DNA of 64,000 nt from Homalodisca vitripennis (Eukaryota; Arthropoda; Insecta; Hemiptera; Cicadellidae): NCBI RefSeq assembly GCF_021130785.1, contig NW_025777453.1:1-64000 (forward strand). Direction: 5' to 3'. Both the position numbers and the translations under genes were made by a program. How positions within the stretch are numbered: the first letter of the stretch is position 1; every line of letters begins with the position of its first letter. Positions 1-11,660 of the stretch are shown one piece after another. The notes beneath the pieces were generated by a model. The model made no database searches. It was not told the origin of the DNA and saw only the letters and a program-made list of their open reading frames with translations.

Positions 1-302
1 CCAGAATAACAAAATTGCCTTCTAGAAATTTCCTTTCAAAAATTAGGTAATAATAAGATTACATTATTGGAAGAACGTGTGTTTACTGTATTTTCTTTAA
101 AATTATAATTTTCAATGTTTTTTAAAAATGTGGCAAAGAGTACATAAAGCATACAACTGTTTAAAATTTTAAATAATCTTCTTGTTGAAATAATTGTGTA
201 ACAGGATCAAACTTTCTTAAATTATAGATATTTCTCACTGCAAATCTCTGATTTAGTACTACAGGCTGAAGGATAGTTTCATACGTACTACCAAAATGAA
301 TA

Positions 303-569
303 TCATAAAGTATACCATATCTTAAAGTACCCTCGAACCACGAGGTGTACAGTTGTTTTACATGTTCCTACTCTAATAAAATTTTTCATATGGTACAATG
401 CGTAGTAAATTTTTCTTAACTTAACACTTAATGCATCAATGTAATAATTCCATTTTAAATTTCGGTCAATTATTAATCCTAGATATTTAACTTTATCAAC
501 TATTTCTATCTTTTCATAGGTACAGTTATAGTTACACATGTGTTTTATGGCAGAAAATATCAAATTCAA
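303..569 (-). pseudogene. LINE RT C-terminal (thumb) fragment
   Basis: This 88-residue stretch contains VKYLGLIIDRNLKWNYYIDA, the widely conserved post-palm motif of LINE reverse transcriptases (K-x-LG-x-x-x-D-x-x-L-x-W-x-x-H-I). The remainder (LRKIYYALYHMKNFI) fits the helical thumb that follows. It is the most C-terminal recognisable piece of the element read leftward. It is separated from the palm by stops and a frame change, so it is not functional. Confidence 0.75.
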
Positions 570-699
570 TTTTCTTTACAATCTTTATCTCTATTAAAAA
601 ATAATAAACATTTAGATTTTGAAGTATTGACAAGAAGTTTGCTTTTTATTAACCATTGTGATATTATATTTAAATCGTGACTAATTAACATTTTCAAAA

Positions 700-1000
700 C
701 TTTCTTTATTGTAGGCAGAGCATACTAAAGAAGTATCATCAGCGTAGGCAAAAATAGAAGAATATACATTTAGTGTTAACAATTCCAAGGAGGACCAAGA
801 ACTCCCCCTTGTGCAACACCATATTTCAGTTCTAATATGTTACTGGTAACAGAGTTTTATTTTTCACAGTTTGTTTTCTATTTTTACAAAAGGTAGTCAG
901 CCAATCCAATGCCCTCCCCGCCAATTCCATAGTACTGTACTTTTTTAAGAGAATGTCAATATCAACAGTCAAAGGCTTTTTTTGAAAATCAAGATAGATG
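700..1000 (-). pseudogene. LINE RT palm remnant with YADD and GVxQG motifs
   Basis: Reading the minus strand by eye gives three RT landmarks. A block like DFQKKPLTVDIDILLKKY, corresponding to the conserved F-D-x-V-D-H region, sits at about 930-990. A GVAQGGVLGP-like block (canonical GVPQGSVLGP) is at about 787-822. AYADDTSL, the catalytic YxDD box, is at about 730-750. The first catalytic Asp region is degraded (PLT in place of FDT). Frames are broken between blocks. The order and spacing agree with a LINE RT palm. Confidence 0.75.
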
Positions 1001-1284
1001 GAAACTGTGTTTTTTATATGCGTTTATAGAGTCAGAGATGTGTTTAATATGGTTTTTCTAATGCTAAATCTGCTCCTTTTCTCGGTACAAATCCCAACTG
1101 TTTTATTTGAAATGATTGATCTAGAATTTAAATATGCAAATAATCGGTCCTTTACTATTCAAAAATCTTGAGCTATACTACTAATCAACGAGATAGGCCT
1201 GTAAGATAAGACTTCATATGCAATCACCAGCTTTATAAATAGGAACAACAAGAGCCACTTTAAAAGAGGTCTGGAAATATGCCT

Positions 1285-1503
1285 TTAAATTAACAGACAA
1301 ATTAAATATATAAAATTAAAATTGGAGCAAATATGTCCAAATTTTCTTTTGATGGTAATAATATTAATGCCATCACTTCCAGAGCTCTTTTTTATTTTCA
1401 TCTTATTAATAGTCTCAACTATATTATCATAACTAACACAAAAACTATTTAAAGCCACATTACAGTCTCTACAATGCATCATCAAAAAACATATCAGATC
1501 CAA
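1285..1503 (-). pseudogene. LINE RT N-terminal fragment
   Basis: The segment includes NIVETINKMKIKKSSGSDGINI, a match to the RT fingers motif of LINEs (I-x-x-L-K-x-x-K-S-S-G-x-D-G-I). It lies directly upstream, in minus orientation, of the palm remnants. It is only about 70 codons before stops interrupt it. It is consistent with one decayed RT spread over 303-1503. Confidence 0.7.
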
Positions 1504-2241
1504 AGGACTGTTCCTTGAGTTCTGTGGTTATATTTACAAAATAATCATTAAAAATAGTTAGCAACAAATTTCTCATTTCCAAGAACCTCAGTGTTTACAT
1601 TGGTACAGGATAACTGTGCTGATTTGATTTTTGTTCTTATTCATATTAGATTTTATGACTTTCCAATATTTGTTTGTTATTACCTTTGTTTTCTTCAATT
1701 AACGAAGAATAGTAATCTAATTTTGCTTTTCTGATTCTTTTTGTAACAATTTTAGAGAATTCTGCATATTGAGCATGTAAAACATTATTTAATCTATCCT
1801 TAGCATACACATTATATAGTTTTATTTTTCCTGTTTACTAAATCCACAAGGGCGTTTGTAATCTAAGGATTTCTCCTTCTATTTGAACTATTTATCTTTT
1901 TTAATTTAGTAGAAGCATCAAGACATGAATTAAAAATGTCATAAAACATTGTTACACTACCATTTACATCATTACACACATGAACAGTTTCATTCCAATT
2001 AACTCTCATTAGTTGTGTTCGCAACATGTTATAAATCAACACTTTTACAAAACTGCGGCTTATGAATAGTATCTGTACATTGCAAACCTGATATTTTTAC
2101 ATCTCAAGCGTGATTATCAGTAATACTGCATGGTATAACATTACAATTAAATACTAGAGGTTTAAGAATTTCTAATTGGAACATGGTCCAGACAAGAGTT
2201 AGCATTTGTAAAAAATTTAGTTGGTTCATTAAACATAATTT

Positions 2242-2436
2242 TTAAAGCCATAAGAAGACAAAAAATTCAAATAATGTGGTCCAGATCCAGATTGTTTTCA
2301 AAGTACAAATATTCATATCCCCCACTATTGTGGGTTCACCGTTATTTTTAATAATATTTTCAAAATCGTTTTTAAATTGAGAGAAAAAGAAAAATACATG
2401 AACGATAGATTCCAAACATACATATTTTAAATGCAA
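2242..2436 (-). pseudogene. LINE endonuclease fragment
   Basis: The fragment contains NNGEPTIVGDMNI, which resembles the G-D-x-N motif of APE-type endonucleases in LINE ORF2. It lies between the ORF1 and RT remnants, where the endonuclease belongs. The rest of the domain could not be read because of stops, so most of the EN is lost or scrambled. Confidence 0.5.
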
Positions 2437-2883
2437 ACATTGTTGATAGAAGCAGATACTGAAACATTTACAAGTTCAGCTGTGGGCAGACCAGATAAGC
2501 TTGTGTTGATAACAGAGTCTAGAGTCCATGTAGATTACAACTCCCACCAGCTTGACAGTCAGGTCTGTCCTGTAGGATCATATTATAGCCGGCCAGTTCA
2601 TAGTTGGACTGTTCTCCTGATTTAATCCAAACTTCACTCAAAATAATAATATTATAATGTTTATTTTTATAATTTCAAATACACATTCAATTCACAGAAG
2701 TGCTTCCTAATGCTTCTAATGTTAAGATAAAAAGTATTTAGTTCCGAATAATTGTTGTTACTTTTATCATTAACCATACAATAATATGAGTGCAATAAAA
2801 AGGTTTTGTTTATATGTTTTCATACTAGTCACTTTTATTACCTTTCAGAATTTTTTCAACATCGCTTTTTGACAGAATTTGTA

Positions 2884-3360
2884 CTACATTCCTTCTTTCA
2901 GTTTTCCTAGCGTGTACTTTACCATCTTTACACCACACAAATGCATACCCGATGTCTTTAAAAGTTTTTTTGCTTCAAACAACAGTTCCTTAAAGTAAGT
3001 TGTTAAGTGTTCATTAACATATATTCTTGTTTCTGGTGCATTAGGAACAAAGTGAGTTGACTTCAGCTTGAGATTCTTGTCTCTAGCCTTTTTCAACACA
3101 GCGTCTCGTTTTTGGCGATTGCTAAACTGTACAATTATAGGCTTGACACCCGACTTGCGTTTAGTGGGCACTCTATGTACGGCCTGAACATCTGTCGTAA
3201 AGTCAATAGGCTCAACAATAACATCGGACAGTTTTTTAATAACATCAGGCATACTTTCTGAATTTACTTGTGGGACTTCTTCAATTTGCAAATTTCTATT
3301 CCTACTATACTGTTCAAAATTAGCGAGTTCAATTTTAAGATCACAGTAATCATTAGACAA
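2884..3360 (-). pseudogene. LINE ORF1 RNA-binding domain, FP25K/transposase-22-like
   Basis: A 158-residue open stretch. It begins with a heptad-like segment leading into FEQYSRNRNLQIEEVP, the hallmark entry to the RRM-like domain of insect LINE ORF1 and baculovirus FP25K-like proteins. It continues with VHRVPTKRKSGVKPIIVQFSN-type sequence, then IYVNEHLTTYFKELLFEAKK. This region binds RNA in LINE RNPs. It is open over its full length here, although the preceding ORF1 part is in another frame. Confidence 0.75.
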
Positions 3361-3491
3361 TTTTATATTTACTTCCTTAAGCTTTAAATTTTCATTTTCA
3401 GCTGTGGATAATTTAGTTTGAAATGTATTTATTTGCTTTTAGTATTGATCAATTTTGTCGGAAAAAAATTGCAGCGAATTTTTTCAAATCT

Positions 3492-3728
3492 TCAATGTCT
3501 TTTTTTTACTTCACTTGTGTGAATAGAAAGTTCCTTTTTTATAGTAGATTCCATTTTGGAAAGATATTCTTCATGTAATTTAGCTATTACGTCTAAAACA
3601 TTACCTGCAGTGGCACTCCCCATTCCAGAGCACAGTTTACACTTCCACTTGTTTCTTCTATTTTGACCCATTCGATTCCAAGTTTCCTCCGTAATACCCG
3701 CACTAGATAAAGAATTACGCAGTTCCAA
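3492..3728 (-). pseudogene. LINE ORF1 N-terminus with W-x-C-x2-C motif
   Basis: A 78-residue N-terminal piece with RRNKWKCKLC, a Trp-Cys-x2-Cys element like the N-terminal zinc-binding part of many arthropod LINE ORF1 proteins, followed by a helical, charged tail. It lies just upstream of the FP-like domain on the same strand but in a different frame; about 130 bp of broken sequence separates them. This is taken as the 5' limit of recognisable LINE coding sequence. Confidence 0.55.
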
Positions 3729-4691
3729 TTAACATAATATTATTAAATTGATAACAAATTGTGTTGCGACATTTCCAATGTATTCTAAAGGGTGCGTGGA
3801 TGTTTATATTTGCTAAAAACACAGTTGTTATATTTTATTAAGCAGGATTCTCTAATAGTAAATATTTGTTCCTCTTTGACATTGAAAGGCCTCTTGGCCT
3901 ATCGTTTTGTACGATCAGAGCACTTTAGTATTTCTGAGTCCTTCAAGGATCATTATTTGATATTTAATCACACGATAAAATTTACAGTCAAATAAATATG
4001 ACTTTTTCAGACAATACAAAATATAAGTGTAAATAGCCCATTTGAGAGAGATATAAAAATGTATATTCATGAACACTACATACCAAGAATCCCAGTTTTC
4101 ATATTAACTTGTTAAGAAAACTTACCGAGCACAAACTCTTACAACAACCTCATTCAAAACAGGTTCCAGATATTGGTGACTGTTTGATCCGAAATTTACC
4201 TCATAATTAAGATCAAAAGCTTTTTAAGCAACGTGTAATAACTAATTTCTGACTTTTAATCCTACAATGATTAATATCTCGTAAATATTAATTATACTAT
4301 TGACAAGGTTGCATTACGCATATCGGTAACGTTTTCACTAAGGTCGCGTGCAAAGGTTCAAGTCTAAAGCTCATGTCGTTAAGCTACGTTATGTGTTACT
4401 ATGTCGGATTTAAGTATTTAATAATTGCAGTTGGCTTGTTTTCAAATTTAGTTTTTATCAGATATTTTATCGATGCTCTCATGGTTACCTATTAGACCAA
4501 TAATTGACAACGCTCAACCAAATCTTGTAGAATGGTATGGACTATCATTTAATTTAGTGTTGTCACAATAGAAATGACGCTTCACAGAAATTTAAAGTTT
4601 ATATCTAAGTATGTTTCCCAATAAATCTTAAGGGCAGGGATACAGAGATGCGATTTTTTCAACGCCTCGAGTAATGTACTATAAACATTGA
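3729..4691. other. Unassigned AT-rich interval
   Basis: Between the LINE and the piggyBac derivative I see no coding sequence with family features. It may include the LINE 5' UTR near 3730-3800. Short ORFs here have unremarkable composition. Confidence 0.5.
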
Positions 4692-5006
4692 CCCATTGAG
4701 GAAGACAGACGAGTCTGACTCGATGCCGCTACTAGCGGACTGAACGCAGACACACGAGCCTGAACTCGATGTCTTTACTGCGTCGTTACCTACCGACATA
4801 GTTCTATAAGTTTTCGACAGATATCGTTGGCGTGTCCTTTGTGAACGTTTATACTGACTAACAAAATATAGTTTTTGGTCAGTTGGCCTACCTGTTGATT
4901 CCCTTTTTCTATTATTGTAAAGTGTCATCTGTTTTGTTTTGAGGCAGTCGACGCCGTTTACTGTGTGTTTGTATATTGTTTGTACCTTTTTGGTTATGTG
5001 CGCATA

Positions 5007-5108
5007 ATGGATCGTGAAAATTTACGTTCTTCTGAAGTGAACCGTTATTTAGATAGTGATATTGAGTTTGATTCCGAAAACAGCAGTGATGAAGTGTTGA
5101 GGACATAA
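5007..5108 (+). pseudogene. piggyBac transposase N-terminal stub
   Basis: The ATG at 5007 opens 33 codons ending in TAA. The sequence is acidic, with YLDSDIEFDSENSSDE, matching the Asp/Glu/Ser-rich N-termini of piggyBac-like transposases. The DDE/D core that should follow is absent. The next recognisable part is the C-terminal domain 20 bp downstream in another frame. Identification rests on this motif plus the element ends and the downstream domain. Confidence 0.65.
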
Positions 5109-5128
5109 TTATTGTACAACCGACCAGA

Positions 5129-5251
5129 GCTTGTAAACTTTGCACTTCCCACAACAAGAGGTCTGAGACTGCTTGGATGTGCGACCGGTGTCAAGTTCCA
5201 CTGCATCTTGAAAAATGTTTCAAGGATTTTCATACCAAGCTAAACTACTAA
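5129..5251 (+). pseudogene. piggyBac C-terminal cysteine-rich domain
   Basis: About 40 codons ending in TAA with the spacing C-x2-C ... W-x-C-x2-C ... L-H-x3-C-F-x3-F-H-T. This is the cysteine-rich zinc-binding domain that ends piggyBac transposases and, in characterised members, recognises the element ends. It is in a different frame from the N-terminal stub, so no single product is predicted. All the expected Cys/His positions seem to be present, so the domain decayed little. Confidence 0.75.
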
Positions 5252-5785
5252 AATCTTGAAGAAACATGTGTATATAGTGTAAATAATAAGACTTAGTAAC
5301 TACAGTTATCCAGTTTTTTAATATTTCATTTCAATATAGACTAAATTCCATGGCAACGTACAACTGATGATGAAATCGCAAATGCAGAACCGTAAGTGAT
5401 CACAAAAACTTTTTGTTGCATGTTTATTTTTTACAGATATAAATGTAAGTTTTTGTTTCCAAATAAAAAACATTATAAAGTTTCAGAAAATATATAGTTG
5501 ATATGGCTTAAAACTTTTTTAATAGTTTTTATAGGAAATTGATTTTAAAATTTCTAAAACAAATTTTATAATATTTTACATTTTTTACAATTTTTTTTTA
5601 ATCTACAGTGAGTATATTTTATTTTTTAAGAAAACAATGTTTTCCACAAAACAAAACACAAATTATAAGTTTATCATTAATTGAAATTATTTTATGAATT
5701 TTTTACCAACTGTCTGCAAAAGAGCTGTTTTTTTATTGCCTTGTACAGGTCAGTTCAGAATGAAGGTAACTACTTCCTTAATGGG

Positions 5786-7059
5786 TTAAATTCCTACATA
5801 TTGTGTACTATAATTATATTAATATTTATAAAAGCTCAGCCATTATCCAAATTGAAATCCACTAAGATACGTAACTGTCCAACCAGGACATTGAGCAAAA
5901 CACTCTCTATTGATATATAATATATATATATCCTCTGTTTTAAATATAACAACTTTGATAACATTTCAATATTACATACATTATTTGTATAAATAAATGT
6001 ACCAATATTGCGTAAATTATTATAAGTAATTATTATAAGTAAATTATGGATATATCATTAACTTTTTTCATGAAATGAAAATAAAATTGTGTGGAAATCA
6101 ACAAACAATGTAACAAACCTAATAATAAATGTGTTTTTTTATACACGATTTAATTAAAGGTGATAGGCTACCTTGACAAAAAAACTATAATTAATATATC
6201 TCTTCCAGCTAAGTCGGAAGAAACTTAGATCTTACATGAGGCCGTCATCTTAAAATATCAACTGATGGCCGTAATCTTGAAACGTACCACTGGTTAGGAG
6301 AGGCTAACGAACTCATCCAAACTATGCATACATACTGTACCTCTACGAAGTTTAGTCTGTTTATATTAGGAACTACGGTAGTAATTGTGTTCAGATTTAT
6401 TTCCGCAATATTTTTAAAAGTTTGTACGCTCGCTATCTGAATACCGCATATGGTATCAAAAAATATGTATCAATAACATATTACTGTACATGTATTGAGA
6501 TTTCAATAACACTTTTTAATTTTACGATTTATAGCTTAATAACTAACATAATTAAAAATTAAAAACTATTCGTGTTTTAATTTTCGTCATCATAATCTTG
6601 AAAGCTTAAGAGATATCCAAAAATATCAATTATAAATATTGATAAAGAAATGTTATAACTAATAGAACAAATTTTATTTTTGAAACTGTAACATAATCAA
6701 CGTAAAATTATAATAAAAAATAGAAAGCCTTACAAAAAAACTTTTATATTATTGAAAAAATATAATTCTACCTTAGGGAAACATATATACGATGCATTAG
6801 TTTTAATAGTTATTGCCGGAAATTTTATTTTTTGATTGGACCAACACACCCGTATTTTAAATATTGAGTATAAAATTATTTCTTGAAATTTAAATATATA
6901 CAGTTTATATGACCTTTAGAGTTTTTATTTTTAATAATATATAGGTATACATTAGTCAGCCACTGAGACATGAAACAAATGTTTACTCAACCCAAAACTC
7001 AATACTCATATTTAGATTATTCGTTCATATAGAATATTTAGTTATACCAGGAAACTGTA
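5786..7059. other. AT-rich interval without recognisable genes
   Basis: Low-complexity AT-rich sequence with scattered stops in all frames. No domain, RNA gene or terminal repeat was recognised. Confidence 0.5.
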
Positions 7060-7480
7060 ACACAATATGTGTAGTTATTAAGGTTTTTCTTTACTGGCAG
7101 ACTTTTTAGCGAGTCAATATTTTTGGCAGTGATATAAAGCTTCGGTAAGAAAACGCGTAATAATAATAGTCTCAAATGTACTTATTTATCTGCTCTGATG
7201 ATCTGACCTAAGTGGCGTTTTCTAGGTTATGAGGTTACTAACAGACGCCACCAACTAATAAAGGTCCTAGGATTTACACATCCAACCTGATTGGTAGAGC
7301 TTACAATGGATATAGCCCTACATTACGGGATAAGTGCAGACCTTGTCTACATGATACACAACTCTTATTATTGCGAATGTAACGATAAAATATGTTGTAT
7401 TCTTATATTTATTGGTAAAAACTAATTGATTTAGTGATTTATACACAAGGTATGGATTATTTGGCAATACTTTATGTAAT
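7060..7480 (+). repeat. Old dispersed repeat, copy A
   Basis: This stretch and 41640-42010 share collinear similar words in the same order. They include a CTGACCTAAGTGGCGTTT versus GTGACTTAAGTGACATTT block, a TGCAGACCTTGTCTA versus TGCAGACTCTGTCTA block, and a TTTGGCAATACTT versus ACCGGCAATACTT block. Divergence is high and many indels are present. The similarity was found by eye; the edges are approximate and no terminal repeats were identified. Confidence 0.5.
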
Positions 7481-7667
7481 TTGAAGTACTATAAAAATAG
7501 TGAGGCCGATCCTTTTTAAGACTTCATTGTAGTTATTATCCTGTTTTTTATTTCTTGTAAAGTAAAATTTCCCTCTCTGTCTGTAGAAAATATTGTTCAT
7601 TTAAAATTTTAACTAATACATAAATCCTTTATAAAAGAGCTTTAAACTCATTGATAAATTGTAGTGG

Positions 7668-7668
<1 letters not shown>

Positions 7669-7700
<32 letters not shown>
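7669..7700. repeat. Compound (TA)n(TG)n microsatellite
   Basis: A short run of alternating TA followed directly by alternating TG/GT. Simple sequence; no other role is seen. Confidence 0.9.
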
Positions 7701-8580
7701 CTTCAATAACTTGCTCAACAAACATTTTTTAATCTCGTCTATCTTTCAATATTAAATTTCTAGTACAATAAAATTACAAATTTTTATGCTCCGTGACATT
7801 GTTACTTAATGCAGCAGTGAAAAGAACTCGCTGATGTAAATGAATCCATACTAAACATAATCATCACGACACAGCTTTTAATATTGGAGTGATCTGGTTA
7901 TTTTAGGCCTACTACATCAATAACTTTTCTGTTTTACGTTTACTGGTCCATCAAAATTCAGTATACTACACTAATAAACAAGGCAAGCAATCAAAAGTAA
8001 ACTGAAACTCAACCTTTACGAACTTCCTTGTAAGCCATGTCATTACGAACCTTCCCCATCATTTTACATCTCTGATTTAGGCTTTTTCATTTATAACTTC
8101 ACTGTCGGTTTTTAATTATTTATTACTTAAGAAAAGGCTTTCAATGAAACACTATACATAAATACTTCTATGATAATAGTTTTCGTAAATCAAGCAATGA
8201 AAACGTCAAAACCTTCAGAAAATTCTTCTGTGATTATTATTTTGGAAACTGTTTTTGGTTACTAATAATGTAAATAGATTTTAGTAACGAATCTTGTTTG
8301 AGAGGAGATAACGTTGAGAGTTACAATGTTTTGATATGAAGAAATGAAAAAATATGATAAGAATATGTTTTACTTTCAGTTTGGAGCTTGTAATATTCAT
8401 AACACTACTATTCTTACAACTAATGAAATAGAAGAAAGATTGTATGGATGCATTTTATATAATTCTATAAATGAATAAACTATGAAACGTTAGAAATATT
8501 GGAAACAAGTAATTACTGCTTTACTTATATACATTCTACTAGTTTTACAAGCATAAAGCACAAAGCACAAAGTTTTACAG

Positions 8581-8703
8581 TGAATAAAGTAGCTGTGTAT
8601 GACCGGAAGGCTCAGCTGCTAACAAAAGATGAAGTGCTTGGCAAACATCCTGTTGGGGCTAGACAACCCTGCAGTAAATTTACAACTTCTACTCGTCAAC
8701 AAG
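8581..8703 (+). CDS. Candidate internal exon of an unidentified host gene
   Basis: The segment has a pyrimidine-flanked acceptor (AGTTTTACAG at 8571-8580) and a donor (AAG/GTATGG at 8704). It is exactly 123 bp, phase 1 at both ends, so it is symmetric. One frame is fully open and reads protein-like: KVAVYDRKAQLLTKDEVLGK, then a Pro/Gly/Cys-containing stretch to ..TSTRQQ. Base composition is clearly richer in G+C than the surrounding AT-rich DNA. I do not recognise the family. No partner exon was found nearby, which would fit long introns. It could also be a chance ORF between splice-like sites. Confidence 0.45.
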
Positions 8704-9077
8704 GTATGGTGTTTATAGGGATGCTTTGACAATAATTTCTCACTAGAATTTTAATTAAATAGTTACAGGCGCTTTGTGGACTTTACGCCATATCACTAGT
8801 GCACTCTTATTGTCATAGTCGCAAAGCCCGATGTACAGCCTGGAGCTGTCCAACATGGATGTTCATAGCTGAAAAATCTAGTAAAAAACTAATTATAAAT
8901 ATACTTAACGAATATAGGAGTATCTACAAAACTTTCCATTCTCCTTTACGATTTCTTAGTTGGACATATCAGCAATAAACATTGCAGAAAAAATTAACAA
9001 TACGATGAACACATACACATGTATACATATATATATATATATATATATTAATATATAAAAAATAAATAAATAAATAA

Positions 9078-9146
<69 letters not shown>

Positions 9147-11656
9147 AATATTTCAAATAACTAATACGTCTTTTGCGAATTTCCTTTTTGCCCATTATTT
9201 ATACAGGGGCTTTTTTCTTTTAATCTTATTAATCTCAACATCAGCATAGACTGCACAACACCTATAGACTTTTTGTGTATTGTACTATCATGCAAATTTG
9301 GATGGATACATTCACAGTACAACTCCAATAAAACTTAAGATTTTCATGAGATTTTAAATTTATGCATAGAGCTAATCTTGAAAATACTAATAGTAAGGAA
9401 AACTAGTGTTTCATTTTACTATTATTTCTTGACATGTTTTAACTCTTATCGTATCGTCTTCCATCATTACTATAGCTGTTGCCTTAATAATATTCATCAT
9501 TATCATCAATCTTTATTTCTCTTTATGCTTGTGTCCTCGAACCTGTTCCCTATGCGAAACACTTTCAACACATCTCTTATTTCTAAGCCTTCCATACTTT
9601 TTACCTTAACCTGAACTAAAGAATTATTGTGTACATAAACCAAATAAAAATAAGAATCCCATAGTACACTTGTTAAGTAAAGATAGATGTCCCTTAAAAG
9701 GTGAACCAGTAACGGCTTGATTACACATTATTATTACACATGTGCCTTATCTTAATCCTCCACTTCAATTCCTGAGGATCTATTCTTCTATAAAATTACA
9801 AATTCCTTTTTTAATTAACTGAATTCAAATATCCATATATAGTATCATTACTTTATATAGTTCTCCATCTTTTTCTTACATATTACTAAACAACAAACAT
9901 ATTTACTGTACTTAACAAACAAAAAACAGACAAATAACCTAGAGATTTAAATGCTTTGATTTTTATGTTATGGTGAATAAATCTACTCTACTCTAACTAT
10001 AGCGATATTTCCAAATAGTTTATACAATAGTTTATATGTTAATTTGCCATTAACATATTATAAAATATAAATCAGATTTAGGAGATTTCACATCGTATAA
10101 TTTCATAAGTTATAAAATATAAAATCTAAACTTTTATATTTTGATAATATTTATTTTAAACAGAACAACGCATACTCGTCATTACTATGCTCTATTCTAG
10201 TTTTAAAAATATATATATACATTTTTTAGTATATAGTGTAAGTACGTACTTCTGTTTCGAAATGAGCCTTGTAGTAAGTCTTTTCCACTAGGCCTTTTCA
10301 AGATGCGTTATCTATGTTTATAGAGACAGTAAATATCTCCATTTCTCATACTATAACAGTGAAAGTGGTTATTTTTTAAACACCGTACATTTTTTTTCAA
10401 TTTGATACATAATTATTAATTTTTAATACATAATATTTCACTGGTAGTAAACATATTTTAATATGTAACATCTCAAACTCATATTGGAAGGTATACACAG
10501 GTTAGTGCTGTTTACTAACTTAAAATTAGTAATAAAGTCCGAGAATAAAGCCTAAGGTCTTAGAATACATTTGCATTTTATAAACACACAACTTTCAATA
10601 TTTTAAAAACGTTCGAGAAATAGAATACTGTCAATTGGGTTATAAAAATGTAACATGGATATTACTCTTTTTACATCATATTTTTCCTACGCTGGGCCCG
10701 CGTAAGGCATCTATCAGATAGATAAATACAATGAAAATGAGAATTACTTAACCGTATTCAGATTTACATGTCGGCGATTTTCAGTCCTTTATCTTGTGTT
10801 CTATTATTTATGTCAGATGATCGGTGTTTCATCTAAGAAAATCATCATATAAGTAATTCTTATTATTTTATAAATTAAACCCTTTAGATTATTACTCCTG
10901 TATTATTACCCTTAAACTAGCGCATATGGTTATAGGTCTCTTTCTTAGAAGAAATTAATCACTTAATCAAATTGAAGAAAAAAACAGCATGTTTCCATTA
11001 ACAATGTAAATTACCATTTGGGCTACTAAATTTGCCACTAATAAAGTTTGTTAAAGCCTGAACCATTTCAAAATAAATATGTACTTTCTCCTCCATTTTA
11101 TATATGAAAAATTGAGTAATGTTCAAATTGTGTTATCCTTGATGAGAAATAACTAACGTTATATGTATTATTTCAATTAAATACAAAACTTATTAATATA
11201 TATTTAAAAGAAATATATTCCTGCGAATTCGGATGTAATCAAGGATGATATGTACCGTGTAATGTCCTATATATGTTATAGAGTAATTTGTTACTAAATA
11301 ACACGCACTTTTTAAAAGCTGTAATGCATCTAGATCCGACCCGAGTTTTCACTTCATTGTGATCACATTTTGTAAATCTGTAATTTTCATTTACAAAATT
11401 TTGCATTAAAATATATCGTGTCAAACAATTCGTTCTAAAATGTGGTATTTCTTAGTTTCCTTTGTTATTTTAATTGCTTTGAAATTGCCTGATATATTAC
11501 AACACATTAAAGTTTAAATTGCATAAAATAAAAATCTTACAAGAAACCCATAGTAGATCTACGTATAAGTTAGTTATAATCAGTTCCATCATAAAAACAT
11601 ACCAGGTATAACATATTAAGTTGCCGCTTTGAACAGTTAAACAGAATTTTGAAGAC
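8704..11656. other. AT-rich interval without recognisable genes
   Basis: Apart from the TA-rich microsatellite at 9027-9142 I see no gene. Short ORFs, including an Ile/Tyr run translated from the TA repeat, are compositional. The 3' end at 11657-11660 is the target-site copy of the adjacent retrotransposon. Confidence 0.5.
9027..9142. repeat. (TA)n / (TAAA)n microsatellite cluster
   Basis: Two (TA)n tracts flank a short AAATA-type tetranucleotide repeat (about 9058-9080). The second TA tract runs for about 55 bp. Such tracts are length-variable and hard to assemble. Confidence 0.95.
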
Positions 11657-11660
11657 AAGT
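11657..11660. repeat. Target-site duplication, left (AAGT)
   Basis: AAGT immediately precedes the 5' LTR; the same 4 bp follow the 3' LTR at 24370-24373. A 4-bp duplication is usual for Ty3/Gypsy integrases and shows that both element ends are intact. Confidence 0.8.

Larger units (their letters stand above)
303..3728 (-). mobile_element. Decayed non-LTR (LINE) retrotransposon, Jockey/CR1-like
   Basis: On the minus strand, fragments appear in the order expected for a LINE: an ORF1 N-terminus with a Cys motif (3492-3728), an ORF1 RNA-binding block (2884-3360), an endonuclease motif (near 2300), then RT blocks (1503 down to 303). The blocks lie in different frames and are separated by stops, so this copy is dead. 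The 3' end is not seen and may lie at or beyond the window edge. I could not fix the clade; ORF1 resembles insect Jockey/CR1-type elements. The boundaries given are those of the recognisable coding remnants. Confidence 0.8.
4692..5785 (+). mobile_element. Internally deleted piggyBac-like element
   Basis: The left end reads CCCATTGAGGAAG (4692-4704) and the right end is its inverted counterpart CTTCCTTAATGGG (5773-5785), one mismatch in 13 bp. The right flank is TTAA (5786-5789), the piggyBac target site; the left flank is TTGA (4688-4691), apparently a decayed TTAA. Inside, on the plus strand, are the acidic N-terminal start of a piggyBac-type transposase and its C-terminal cysteine-rich domain. 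The whole catalytic core is missing. The length of 1,094 bp places it between a MITE and an autonomous element. It is non-autonomous. Confidence 0.8.

Noticed and set aside
4659..5233. Minus-strand ORFs across the piggyBac derivative
   Set aside because: The plus strand carries recognisable piggyBac termini; these are shadows.
8956..9195. 79-codon Ile/Tyr-rich ORF on the minus strand
   Set aside because: A translation of the TA microsatellite.
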